From contig NZ_JAWDKD010000019.1 of the NCBI RefSeq assembly GCF_032714475.1, positions 49,224 through 113,223 of the forward strand: 64,000 bases of DNA, read 5' to 3'. Below the pieces are notes generated by a model. It had not been told where the DNA came from. It made no database searches and saw nothing but the letters and a program-made list of their open reading frames with translations. The DNA comes from Methanolapillus africanus. GTDB taxonomy: Archaea; Halobacteriota; Methanosarcinia; Methanosarcinales; Methanosarcinaceae. The position numbers and the translations under genes are program-made. Positions 52,333 to 60,814 of this stretch are shown here, in pieces; the stretch's first letter is position 1; the number at the start of each line of letters is the position of its first letter.

Positions 52333-52770
52333 ATGGCGTCTTCTCAGGAATTTGTCGATTTCGTCTGCGAGCAACTTAGAGGAACGGGTGTTGTTTCTTC
52401 CCGAAAGATGTTTGGGGAATATGCCGTTTACCTGAACGGAAAAGTGGTGGCGTTGGTTTGCGACAATCAATTTTTCCTCAAACCAACAGAAGCCGGACGC
52501 CAAATGCTCACAGACGCCGGATGTTTGGTGGAGTCGCCGCCGTATTCCGGGGCTAAGCCGTCGTTTCTCATCGATGATTTGGAAGACAGCGACTTCCTTT
52601 GCGAACTCGTTTTGAAAACGTATGAAGAATTGCCGGCGCCGAAACCGAAGAAACCAAAATCTGAGAAGCTGGAGAAATCGAAAAATTCGGAGAAATCTGA
52701 AAAATCTGAAAAATCCGAGAAAAGCTCTCAAGAAGCGAAAAAATCGACAACTCAAAAGAAAAAACCGTAA
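52333..52770 (+). CDS. TfoX N-terminal-domain protein with Lys/Glu/Ser-rich tail
   Basis: A 145-residue protein. Residues 1-98 are a TfoX-N domain (VSSRKMFGEYAVYLNGKVVALVCDNQFFLK, then PYSGAKPSFLIDDLEDSDFL). The tail (about 100-145) is a low-complexity run of EKSEKSEKSEKS-type repeats encoded by near-identical 9-12 nt units, so its length may vary. TfoX-N proteins are small regulators of uncertain biochemical action. GAGGTTAAAAT precedes the ATG. Confidence 0.8.
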   Translation: MASSQEFVDFVCEQLRGTGVVSSRKMFGEYAVYLNGKVVALVCDNQFFLKPTEAGRQMLTDAGCLVESPPYSGAKPSFLIDDLEDSDFLCELVLKTYEELPAPKPKKPKSEKLEKSKNSEKSEKSEKSEKSSQEAKKSTTQKKKP

Positions 52771-52784
52771 CATTTGGTGGCAAA

Positions 52785-53975
52785 ATGAAATATCCGATTT
52801 ATAAAAATCCGTTCTTTGAAGTGGATATCGAGCCGTTTGAAGGCAAAACGAAAGTGACGTCCAAAGGCATTTTGGCTCCCGTTCTCGGAAAACGTGTTTC
52901 TAAGGAAATGTCCTTTTTCGATCAAAAAAAATACATCACGGAACTGATGCCGGATTCCGATCCGGATTCTTATTTGGACCGCTACGGTCGTTCGCTCATC
53001 TTTTCGACCTGGATGGCGCCGATTCCGTCGCCGGTTTTTTCCCGCTTGGTCAAAAGCCGGATGATGTCGGGATTCGGGAAATACAAACCTGAACAGGTAA
53101 CCATTTCCATCACGGAAGAATGTCCGAACCGGTGCCTCCACTGCGCGCTGCCGAATAAAAACAATCATTCCAAGCTGAGCGTTCCGGAAGTCAAAGACGC
53201 GATTGACCAATGCATTCGCGCCGGTGCCACAAGCATTATTTTTGACGGCGGCGAACCGCTCGGGTATGCCGGTCTGGAAGAATTGATTTCGTACGTCGAT
53301 CCGAAACAGGCAATCGCTTGCATGTTCACATCCGGCGTCGGACTCACGCCTGAAAAAGCCCAATCCTTAAAGGACGCCGGTCTTTATTCGATCACAATCA
53401 GCATTGACAGCCCAATTCAATCGGAACACGACCGGATGCGCGGAGTTTTGGGCATTTTTGACAAAGCGACGGCCGGCATTAAAAATGCGCTGGCGGCCGG
53501 ACTCTTGGTGAATATGTACATCGTTTTGGCGCCGCACAACGTCAATGATTTGGAAAAAATCTATCAGCTGGCCACCGATTTGCACATTCACGAACTGTCT
53601 TTTTATGAAATTGTGCCCACCGGACGCTGGCTCAACAACACAAATGAAATTTTAACGCCGGCACAACACGAAATGTTTGACGAATTTGTTCGACGGTGCG
53701 AAGCCGATCCCGCCGGTCCGAAACTTTTCCCGGGTCCGATTATTGTGGACACGTTCGGCTGCATGGCCGGCCGGCAGTGGATGCACATCACGCCGGAAGG
53801 CAATATTTTACCATGTTCCTGCGTTCCGATTCCGTACGGCAACATCAAAGACGGCAAGAATGCGGTGTCTGAGGCTTGGAAAAAGATTCGAAAGGATCCG
53901 GCGTACAGCAAAGCGGAAGGTTGTCTGATGCGGGACGCTGAATTCCGAGAAGAATACGAAGACCGGTTTGAATAA
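52785..53975 (+). CDS. Radical SAM protein with SPASM-like C-terminal cysteines
   Basis: A 396-residue protein. Radical SAM cluster CPNRCLHC (about 111-118) after a 105-residue N-terminal extension; GGEP (about 151) follows. The C-terminal part CMAGRQWMHITPEGNILPCSCVPIPYGN (about 323-350) and a last Cys near 380 resemble a SPASM domain for an extra cluster. Such enzymes modify peptides or cofactors. The substrate is unknown; the gene follows the TfoX-like gene by 14 nt. Confidence 0.85.
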   Translation: MKYPIYKNPFFEVDIEPFEGKTKVTSKGILAPVLGKRVSKEMSFFDQKKYITELMPDSDPDSYLDRYGRSLIFSTWMAPIPSPVFSRLVKSRMMSGFGKYKPEQVTISITEECPNRCLHCALPNKNNHSKLSVPEVKDAIDQCIRAGATSIIFDGGEPLGYAGLEELISYVDPKQAIACMFTSGVGLTPEKAQSLKDAGLYSITISIDSPIQSEHDRMRGVLGIFDKATAGIKNALAAGLLVNMYIVLAPHNVNDLEKIYQLATDLHIHELSFYEIVPTGRWLNNTNEILTPAQHEMFDEFVRRCEADPAGPKLFPGPIIVDTFGCMAGRQWMHITPEGNILPCSCVPIPYGNIKDGKNAVSEAWKKIRKDPAYSKAEGCLMRDAEFREEYEDRFE

Positions 53976-54043
53976 TTGAAAAACCGGACTTTTTTCCTTT
54001 TCCTTTTTTCTTTCTTCTTTTCTTCTTTTCTTCTCTTTTTTTG

Positions 54044-54075
54044 GGGGCGGCGTGCGCGCGCGTTATGGCGATACT
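54044..54075 (+). repeat. GCGCGCGTTACGGCG dispersed motif, copy 7
   Basis: GGGGGCGGCGTGCGCGCGCG then TTATGGCGATACTTTTTC, after the T/C-rich tract behind the radical SAM gene. Confidence 0.8.
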
Positions 54076-54167
54076 TTTTCTTTGGATTTTTGAAATCATT
54101 AACTAAAGCTTGTAAACCATGCCGCCGATTCCATTTTTATAAGGTTAAAAACGATAAATTTTCGATA

Positions 54168-54180
54168 TTTATTTATATAT
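54168..54180 (+). promoter_or_regulatory. TATA box upstream of the AbiF-like locus
   Basis: TATTTATATATTG; a start about 25 nt further would place the structured region 54206-54271 inside the transcript. Confidence 0.5.
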
Positions 54181-54194
54181 TGGGTTCCTTTTTG

Positions 54195-54295
54195 TTATTA
54201 ATAATGCCTACCATGCCTAGTTATTGAATTATTCTTCTTTGAACCATTCATTAATGCACACTCGGGTAGGCTATTATTCTTATTTATTTTGAATC
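54195..54295 (+). ncRNA. Candidate structured RNA upstream of the AbiF-like gene
   Basis: GCCTACC (54206-54212) can pair with GGTAGGC (54265-54271) to close a loop of 52 nt, followed by the T-rich TATTATTCTTATTTATTTT. A promoter lies at 54168 and the AbiF-like start at 54312. AbiF-type HEPN proteins have been described as toxins controlled by an adjacent small RNA. Only the position and the 7-bp stem support this. Confidence 0.45.
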
Positions 54296-54311
54296 TTTTT
54301 TGGTGTTCAAC

Positions 54312-55217
54312 ATGAATAACAATCTGCCTCTATCGGTTGACAATCAAACAATTCTTTTAATGAATAGAGGCCTTATTATTCGTGATCAAACCTATGTTGA
54401 GAATTTTCTTTTGAACAACACTTTTTACAGATTAAAAAACTACACACGCCCATTTCAAGATAATAGTCTTGAGGGACATCCGTTTGTCAACAACACTTGC
54501 TTTGAAGATGTATTGGATGTTTATAATTTTGATATTGATTTGCGGTCTTTGATCTTTAAGGCAACAGAAAAAATTGAAATTGCATTTCGAACTCAATTGA
54601 TTCAACATTATTCGTTAGCGTATGGCGCTCATTGGTATTTAGATGAAAAGCATTTTCGAAGTCAATCAAGTTACACAATATTTCTGGCCGATTTTTTCAA
54701 TACGTTGCAGCGCAGCACCGAAGATTTTATTGAACCATACAAAATGAAGTCCGGCTCAACCTGTTGGATGGTGCCCGCATGTTGGATCAGTTTTGAAATT
54801 ATCAGTCTCGGGAAGCTTTCAAAATTGTTCACAAATTTATATCAATCAGACTCCTGCAAAAAGAAAATTGCAGACCATTTTAAAATTAAATCTCCGCTTG
54901 TTTTAGAAAATTGGATCTACTGCATCAGCGTCGTCCGAAATATTTGTGCTCATCATGGTCGGCTATGGAACCGAACAATTCCAATGGACATCGAATTCCT
55001 TAAAAAAACTTGTTCGGGATCGTTCATTCAAAATTTGAACATTCCATCAAACAAAATTTATGCTTACATCTGTGCAATTCAGTATTTGTTAAACGCAATT
55101 GACCCGGAAAATGATTTCAAGATCGGATTATTCGATTTATTTGAAAAGAACCCGTCAATTAATTTAAGCGAAATGGGATTTCCGATTGATTGGCGTTCTG
55201 AAGCTTTTTGGATGTAA
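54312..55217 (+). CDS. Abi_2 (AbiD/AbiF)-like HEPN protein, probable abortive-infection effector
   Basis: A 301-residue protein with ATG 54312 after GGTG. N-terminal LMNRGLIIRDQTYVENFLLNNTFYRLKNY is the Abi_2 start; IEIAFRTQLIQHYS follows. The HEPN active-site motif R-x4-H is in VVRNICAHHGRLWNR (Arg209 and following His), the pattern of RNA-cleaving HEPN proteins. It defends by degrading RNA after phage or plasmid entry in studied relatives. It lies in an AT-rich locus flanked by dispersed repeats, a sign of transfer. Confidence 0.85.
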   Translation: MNNNLPLSVDNQTILLMNRGLIIRDQTYVENFLLNNTFYRLKNYTRPFQDNSLEGHPFVNNTCFEDVLDVYNFDIDLRSLIFKATEKIEIAFRTQLIQHYSLAYGAHWYLDEKHFRSQSSYTIFLADFFNTLQRSTEDFIEPYKMKSGSTCWMVPACWISFEIISLGKLSKLFTNLYQSDSCKKKIADHFKIKSPLVLENWIYCISVVRNICAHHGRLWNRTIPMDIEFLKKTCSGSFIQNLNIPSNKIYAYICAIQYLLNAIDPENDFKIGLFDLFEKNPSINLSEMGFPIDWRSEAFWM

Positions 55218-55226
55218 TAAATTATT

Positions 55227-55260
55227 GGCGGGCGCCGACGCGCGTTACGGCGACACATTC
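55227..55260 (+). repeat. GCGCGCGTTACGGCG dispersed motif, copy 8
   Basis: GGCGGGCGCCGACGCGCG then TTACGGCGACACATTC, followed by TCTTTGTTTTTTTAAAAATCG. It is the left end of locus D and stands opposite copy 9 in inverted orientation. Confidence 0.85.
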
Positions 55261-55314
55261 TCTTTGTTTTTTTAAAAATCGAGGACGGTTTTTGAAAACT
55301 TCAAGCAAGCCATC

Positions 55315-55351
55315 CCGTAAAATCAAACGCGATAGCGTTTGTATTTTACGG
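55315..55351. repeat. Dispersed hairpin element, copy D1
   Basis: CCGTAAAATCAAACGC, GATA loop, complementary arm. Two G-C pairs of copy A are A-T pairs here on both arms (CCGC to CCGT, AGACGC to AAACGC), which shows selection on pairing. Confidence 0.85.
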
Positions 55352-55482
55352 ATACCGCTGAACAGATTCGGGTACAGTAACTGCAGATGCGACTCAGTAT
55401 TGCAAACAGCAACTCTAATCTAAAAACAGTCACCCGTAGGTGCAATCTGTACTAAATCAGAATGTATCTTATTGATCGGATT

Positions 55483-55520
55483 CCGCAAAATACAGACGCC
55501 AAAGGCGTCTGATTTTGCGG
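55483..55520. repeat. Dispersed hairpin element, copy D2
   Basis: CCGCAAAATACAGACGCC, AAA loop, complementary arm. It is in the opposite orientation to copy A as judged by its flanks (revcomp AATCCGATCAATAAGATACATTCT on its left). Its right arm merges into the 35-bp array. Confidence 0.85.
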
Positions 55521-55750
55521 GTCGGTTTGCTTGATTTTGAAAGAAATGTTTGCGGGTCGGTTTGCTTGATTTTGAAAGAAAAGTTTGCGGGTCGGTTTGC
55601 TTGATTTTGAAAGAAATGTTTGCGGGTCGGTTTGCTTGATTTTGAAAGAAAAGTTTGCGGGTCGGTTTGCTTGATTTTGAAAGAAAAGTTTGCGGGTCGG
55701 TTTGCTTGATTTTGAAAGAAAAGTTTGCGGGTCGGTTTGCTTGAATTGTT
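55515..55750. repeat. Tandem array D, seven units of exactly 35 bp
   Basis: The unit TGCGGGTCGGTTTGCTTGAT continues TTTGAAAGAAA(A/T)GTT; GCGGG recurs at 55517, 55552, 55587, 55622, 55657, 55692 and 55727. Units differ almost only at one A/T position. There are no spacers, so it is not a CRISPR. Open frames on the minus strand across it are repeat artefacts. Confidence 0.9.
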
Positions 55751-55790
55751 TAAAAGCCAACCGACCTTCTTTTTGAAAATCTTCAAAAAT

Positions 55791-55822
55791 GGGTGCCGTA
55801 ACGCGCGCGCATGCCGGCGCAG
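55791..55822 (-). repeat. GCGCGCGTTACGGCG dispersed motif, copy 9
   Basis: GGTGCCGTAACGCGCGCGC then ATGCCGGCGC on the plus strand. It is inverted relative to copy 8, closing a composite element of about 600 bp (55227-55822). Confidence 0.85.
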
Positions 55823-55865
55823 AACAACAAAACAAAATACAGAATAGCTGCAAAAAAGTGAAAAA

Positions 55866-55950
55866 CGACGAGAGGGGGATTTGAACCCCCGAGTTGCAGA
55901 GCAACATAGGATTAGCAATCCTACGCCCTACCGAGCTAGGCTATCTCGTC
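55866..55950 (-). tRNA. tRNA-Ser(GCU)
   Basis: Acceptor GACGAGA/TCTCGTC with discriminator G, anticodon arm GGATT-GCT-AATCC, a long variable arm (TTGCTCTGCAA) typical of class II tRNAs, and T arm GGGGG-TTCAAAT-CCCCC. 85 nt. Confidence 0.92.
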
Positions 55951-56102
55951 ACATAAAATGACAAAAGTAAAATACGGCTCAGTCTTTCCCCTATAAAGAA
56001 AGATGAAATATTTAATGTTTGCCGTAAAAAAGGACTTATTCAGTTTTTCTTGTTTTATTCGTCGAATCCGATCATGAATGATAGGTTCATTTTGAATAAA
56101 AA

Positions 56103-56422
56103 AGGCGGGCATGCATTAAGTTGCTGCCCCTTCCGCAAACAGTTTCGAAAATCTCTCCTCCGCCCCGCAACCCTCTCAGCGACTGTTGTCCGCGGTAAGT
56201 CTGCTCCCTTCCGGGCCTGGACCGGTGTCCACGATTAAGAAAGGCAAACCGAAACTCCTTTCAATTCGCCTGTCACCACATTCCCGATAGGACGAGGTTT
56301 CAACGTTAAGATTTTGGGCATATTTGCGGTTGGGAACATCTTCCCTTTGCTTCGCCACTCGCTTATCGGCGATTTCGAGTTACAGGCAACGCCGAGCTGC
56401 CCTGACTAGCCCACCAGGCTAT
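56103..56422 (-). ncRNA. ffs: Archaeal 7S signal recognition particle RNA
   Basis: On the minus strand the RNA starts GCCTGGTGGGC and ends GCATGCCCGCC followed by a T run; the ends pair (GGTGGGC/GCCCGCC) as in archaeal helix 1. The conserved S-domain helix 8 is present: GTCCAGGCCCGGAAGGGAGC with the GGAAG loop. The length of about 320 nt is usual. Confidence 0.9.
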
Positions 56423-56496
56423 CAATAAGTATGGGATAATTTATAAGACTATCCCCTCTTTCCCCGATACTGAATTTTTCCCGATATCGATATTTC

Positions 56497-58032
56497 TTAT
56501 TCGATCACGCCTTTTTCCCGGGCGAGTTTTTCCATCGCAGGCGTGTATTTTTCAAACCGCCAGAGGCCGTAACGAACCCAGTTTTCGGCGTTGGGAATCT
56601 GCTCTGCCAATGCATAATTCAGCAGCTTTTCGTCCCACATTTTCATCGCGTCCGGGTGTGTTATTCTCAGATTTTCAAAGTCCGCCAGCGACGCCGCCGG
56701 ACAAAGCCAGCAGCCGATCCGGTCGAGTCCTTTTTCGTAAAGCGGGTTGTATTGCAGTTTGTTTCTGAAAATGTAAAGCCAAACGTGAAGCGCTGTCCAC
56801 TCTTGAATCGGCGCGGCGCCGACTTGTCCCCGAACGGACGGGCTTTTCCAAATCCGCTGGCTTCGGGCGCGGGCCAATGATTCGTATTGGCGCTGTCCGA
56901 TAAACGTCAAACAACCGCCGCCTTCCAAATAATTGGATTCGATCAGCGTCGTAATCGGCGTCAATTTACAGGATTGCGTACACCAGCGGTTATCCACGTG
57001 CGGCGGACCGTTGATTTCAAATCCGTCCCAGAAAATACCGCCGGCACTAATCTCTTTGAGCGGTTTTTGATAAATTTGAACCACATCCGCCACGTTTTGA
57101 ATCGTTTCGTCAAATTCAAGGCCGGTGTCGGAAAACAAAATTTCATAATCAAAAGCGTCTTTCGATGCCAGCTGCGTCAAATGAAGCGTCACCAAACTGT
57201 CTTTCCCGCCGGAAAATGAACAGGTAATCTTTTTGTTGACGTTTCCCGCCGCGTTTCTAATGAATTGGATCGCGTCCGCTTCGACTTGGTCTAAAATCTC
57301 ACGGTTGGCAGCGATGGCTCTTTCCCACAACTCAGCAGTTGTTTTTCCGTCCATTTCGGACGCCGGCATATCCGCCGGCGGTTCCGATTCGACCGGAAAA
57401 CCGCTCCACCGGTTTTTAACGGCTTTGCCGCGCTGCGCTTGTTTCATTTCATCGCTGCTCATTTTCGCACGGCCGGCCGCCACGACTTCAAAATTCGGGG
57501 TGATGACGACCACTTCGTCTTCCGTTTGAATGCCCGGGGCCGTTTTTAAGATGCCCGGCACCAAAACGCTGGTCCCGTCCGCGATAAACGGAATCGCGCC
57601 TTCATTAATCATAATCCAGCTTTTCAAAACACCGTTTTCAATATCTTCCGCCATCGTTTTAATTTTCGGATTAAAAATCCGGCGGGCGCCTTCCAGGCGC
57701 AAAAGAAGTGTCCAGTCTCGTTTCTCAACTTCAAAACGAATCGTTCCGATCACGACGCCGTCGCAAACGATTTCTTCCATCCGGTCTTCGTAAGGCGCTT
57801 TGTTGTAAACGACAAACTCGCCGTCCGCAATTAATTTTTTTCCGAATTGACGGATAGACACATCGTTGATCCGGGCGATATCGTACGGGAAAGCCGGCCG
57901 GACGTCGCCGGGCGGGGTGATGTTCACAAACTTCGTCTCCGCGCCGCAAGCGCATTTTTCGCCGAGAACCGGCACATGACATGCGTCGCACCAATGAAGA
58001 ACAAGTTTTCCCAAAAAAACAGGTTTTGCCAT
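56497..58032 (-). CDS. PUA-domain PAPS-reductase-like (adenine nucleotide alpha-hydrolase) protein
   Basis: A 511-residue protein from ATG 58032 (ATG 58053 also possible; no strong site). The N-terminal zinc ribbon has CDAC...CAC (about 15-30). A PUA-like domain is at about 145-190 (GTSVLVPGILKT then AAGRAKMSSDEM). The ATP-binding loop SFSGGKDSLVTLHL (about 272-285) starts a PAPS-reductase-like domain with CTQSCK and CWLCPA cysteines that may bind a cluster. Methanogen proteins of this build are thought to act in sulfur transfer, possibly on tRNA; the reaction is not known to me. Confidence 0.8.
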   Translation of the reverse strand: MAKPVFLGKLVLHWCDACHVPVLGEKCACGAETKFVNITPPGDVRPAFPYDIARINDVSIRQFGKKLIADGEFVVYNKAPYEDRMEEIVCDGVVIGTIRFEVEKRDWTLLLRLEGARRIFNPKIKTMAEDIENGVLKSWIMINEGAIPFIADGTSVLVPGILKTAPGIQTEDEVVVITPNFEVVAAGRAKMSSDEMKQAQRGKAVKNRWSGFPVESEPPADMPASEMDGKTTAELWERAIAANREILDQVEADAIQFIRNAAGNVNKKITCSFSGGKDSLVTLHLTQLASKDAFDYEILFSDTGLEFDETIQNVADVVQIYQKPLKEISAGGIFWDGFEINGPPHVDNRWCTQSCKLTPITTLIESNYLEGGGCLTFIGQRQYESLARARSQRIWKSPSVRGQVGAAPIQEWTALHVWLYIFRNKLQYNPLYEKGLDRIGCWLCPAASLADFENLRITHPDAMKMWDEKLLNYALAEQIPNAENWVRYGLWRFEKYTPAMEKLAREKGVIE

Positions 58033-58053
58033 GAATGCAAAAAGAAAGTTCAT

Positions 58054-58781
58054 CTATTTAAAAAGAATCGGGGAACAAGACCGAGAATAACCGGAAAAAG
58101 GAAACGGAGTCAAAAAAGATGTGGAAATAATATGATAGGATGTGAAAAAGATTGAGATTGAAATCTAAAGCTATGGTTAAACAGCAACAGGTGAACTTCA
58201 GTATTTATATTTTATGATTTACCTCATTGTTTTGGCATTCAAAGTCCATGTTCAAATGGAGCCGTGTATTTACTTTAAAGAACAAGTATTATATTTGAAA
58301 TATTATTTCTGATTGATTCTTATACTTTATTTTTTAAATTTTGGCGTTCATTTAATATCTATATTTTTTTATAAAAATAATGATATCTCATGTCATACTA
58401 TTTATCGATGCTGTTTTTAAATTATCTTTGTGTTTTTTTTGGATCATTTTTTCCCGTTAGACCCGCTATACTACTCTGCTTTATATCTTTTATAACACTT
58501 TGTTATTTTGTAAACGCCTTACGAATTATATAAAGAATTTGAAAATTTCAGTGCGATTTAAGTTATATAGCAAAAAATCAGATTACAGGTGGATTACAGT
58601 TGATTTTGACTTTGGGGGTAATTCTTACCAACAAGAGAAATTGGCCAAAGCGGGGGTTTTGGTCCTTTTCTTTAAGTCTGCTGTAATTTGATTGATTTAT
58701 TTTTGCGTACAAAAAATAGAGAAATATTGAAACCACTTTTGACGGATTCAATTGTTCTCATTCGTACGGAGGTTTGAAAAC
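58054..58781. other. Long upstream region of the mtmCB operon
   Basis: About 730 bp of AT-rich DNA with no credible gene. A TATA box candidate (AATTATATAAAG, about 58525) would give a leader of about 230 nt. Long leaders are usual in front of methyltransferase operons of Methanosarcina and take part in regulation. GGAGG lies at 58769-58773, before the mtmC start. Confidence 0.6.
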
Positions 58782-59426
58782 ATGTCAGATATATTCGCAG
58801 AATTAGCACAAGCCGTTGAGAAACAAAACATCGCCGGCGCCGTTGAGAAAACCAAAGAAGCTCTTTCTAAAAATGTCGCACCGCTCGACATCATCCAAAA
58901 AGGTCTCGCGGCCGGTATGAAAGTTGTCGGTGAACGCTTTGAATCCGGAGAACTCTTCTTGCCGCAAATCATGATGTCCGCCAAGGCCATGAATGAAGCA
59001 ATGGTCCTCCTCACACCGGAACTCGCCAAGAGCAACAACACTGCAAGCGCAGGCGTTGCAATCTCCTTCGTTCAGGAAGGCGACATCCACGACATCGGCA
59101 ACAGATTGGTTTCCACCATGCTCGGTGCAAACGGCTTTGAAGTGAAATTCCTCGGCGTCGATGTTCCGAACGAAAAAGTCGTCGATGAAGTTAAAACCGC
59201 AAAAGGCGACAAAGTCTTGCTCGTCGGCTCCGCTTTGATGACCACCTCAATGCTCGGTCAAAAAGACTTAATGGTTATGATCAACGAAGAAGGCATGCGC
59301 GCAAAAGCAAAATGCATGTTCGGCGGCGCACCGGTTTCCAAAGCCTGGATCGATGAGATCGGCGCTGACGGAACAGCCGAAAACGCAGCTGAAGCCGTGA
59401 ACGTTGCAAAGAAAATTATGGCCTAA
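58782..59426 (+). CDS. mtmC: Monomethylamine corrinoid protein
   Basis: A 214-residue cytosolic protein that carries the cobamide between MtmB and the methylcobamide:CoM methyltransferase. ATG 58782 follows GGAGG with suitable spacing. The N-terminal helical cap (1-90) includes GMKVVGERFESGELFLPQIMMSAKAM; the B12 domain has DIHDIGNRLVSTML (about 104-117; His is the cobalt ligand), then LVGSALMTTS and CMFGGAPVS. Its stop overlaps a region 12 nt before the mtmB start. Confidence 0.95.
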   Translation: MSDIFAELAQAVEKQNIAGAVEKTKEALSKNVAPLDIIQKGLAAGMKVVGERFESGELFLPQIMMSAKAMNEAMVLLTPELAKSNNTASAGVAISFVQEGDIHDIGNRLVSTMLGANGFEVKFLGVDVPNEKVVDEVKTAKGDKVLLVGSALMTTSMLGQKDLMVMINEEGMRAKAKCMFGGAPVSKAWIDEIGADGTAENAAEAVNVAKKIMA

Positions 59427-59437
59427 TGGTGATTGAA

Positions 59438-60814
59438 ATGGCATACACAAAATCAGTTGACTGTTACGAATTCTACGACCGCTCCAAAGTTGGAGAAAAA
59501 TGCTCTCAAGACGAATGGGACTTAATGAGAATCCCGATGAAAGCCGCAGAGCTCAAACAAAAATACAAACTCGACTTCAAAGGCGAATTTGTTCCGACCA
59601 ACGCCGACATGGTTGAAAAACTCTTCTGGGCAGGTTTCGACATGCTCCTTGAGTCCGGTATCTTCGTGACCGACAACCAAAGAGTTGTGAAATACACCGC
59701 AGACGAAATGTGGGACGCAATTTCCAACCCGCAATACGAATTCCAACTCGGTTCCGGCCGTGACGCCGTCCAAGTTAGAAAGAGAAACGTCGGCGACAAG
59801 AGAGGCCCGATCATCCAGGGCGGTCCGACAGGATCCCCGGTTTCCGAAGACGTCTTCATGAAAGTTCACATGAGCTACGCTCTTGAGAAAGAAGTCGACA
59901 CCATCGTGAACGGTGTTATGACCTCCGTCCGCGGAAAACCGCCGGTGCCGAAAACCCCGTACGAAATCTTGTCCGCAAAATACGAGACCAGAATTATCAA
60001 AGAAGCAACAGCACTTTCCGGCAGACCGGGCATGGGTGTCTAGGGCCCCGAAACCTCCCTCTCTGCACAAGGTAACATCAGTGCAGACTGTGCAGGCGGC
60101 ATGCAGCCCTGGGACAGCCACGAAGTCTCTCAACTCAACGAATTGAAGATCGACCTCGACGCTATCTCCGTTATTGCTCACTACCACGCCAACAGCGACA
60201 TCATCATGGATGAACAAATGCCGATCTATGGCGGATATGCCGGCGGCCTTGAAGAGACAGCAATCATCGACGTTGCATCTCACATCAACGCCTTCGTGAT
60301 GTCCGGTGCCAGCTGGCACCTTGACGGTCCGGTCCACATCAGATGGGGATCCACCAACACCAGAGAAACCCTCGCCGTTGCCGGATGGACCTGTGCTGCC
60401 ATCAGCAACCACACTGACTTCCTCTCCGGAAACCAGTACTACCCGTGCGCAGGCCCGTGCACAGAAATGTGCTTCCTCGAACTTGCCGCACAAGCCATCA
60501 CTGACTCTGCATCCGGCCGTGAAATCCTCTCCGGAGTTGCCGCCGCAAAAGGAGTCGTTGAGAACAAAACAACCGGTATGGAAGCCCGCATGATGGGAGA
60601 AGTCGCCCGTGCAGCAGCAGGCGTCGACATTGCTGAAATCAACAAGATCCTCGGCAAACTCGTCCCGATGTACGAGAAGAACTATGCCACCGCACCGGCC
60701 GGCAAGACCTTCCAAGAATGCTACGACGTCAAGACGATCACACCGACCGACGAACACGTTAAAGTCTACGAAGGCGCCAAGAAGAAGCTCGAACAACTCG
60801 GACTTGTCTTCTAA
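59438..60814 (+). CDS. mtmB: Monomethylamine methyltransferase with in-frame amber pyrrolysine codon
   Basis: A 458-residue protein with TAG (60041-60043) as codon 202, the same position as in characterised MtmB. It transfers the methyl group of monomethylamine to the MtmC corrinoid. Before TAG: GRPGMGV; after: GPETSLSAQGNISAD, the family's active-site context. The total length equals that of Methanosarcina MtmB. ATG 59438 is supported by position 202. In sequence terms the gene is intact only if TAG is read as pyrrolysine. Confidence 0.97.
60041..60043 (+). other. Pyrrolysine codon (TAG) of mtmB
   Basis: Codon 202 of mtmB; 257 codons to the TAA stop follow. It shows that the organism decodes TAG as Pyl, so tRNA-Pyl and PylS must be encoded elsewhere in the genome. 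Confidence 0.96.

Noticed and set aside
55515..55750. CRISPR array
   Set aside because: The 35-bp units are contiguous with no unique spacers, and there are no cas genes in the window. The arrays at 7482, 15122 and 46480 are likewise tandem repeats.
55452..55918. Repeat proteins of about 150 residues on the minus strand
   Set aside because: Encoded by the 35-bp array (not a multiple of three) and overlapping tRNA-Ser.
58500..58691. 63-residue open frame upstream of mtmC
   Set aside because: No ribosome binding site, AT-driven composition, and lies in the probable leader of the mtm operon.
59438..60814. mtmB as a pseudogene split by a stop codon
   Set aside because: TAG at codon 202 is the known pyrrolysine position of the family and the total length is normal.
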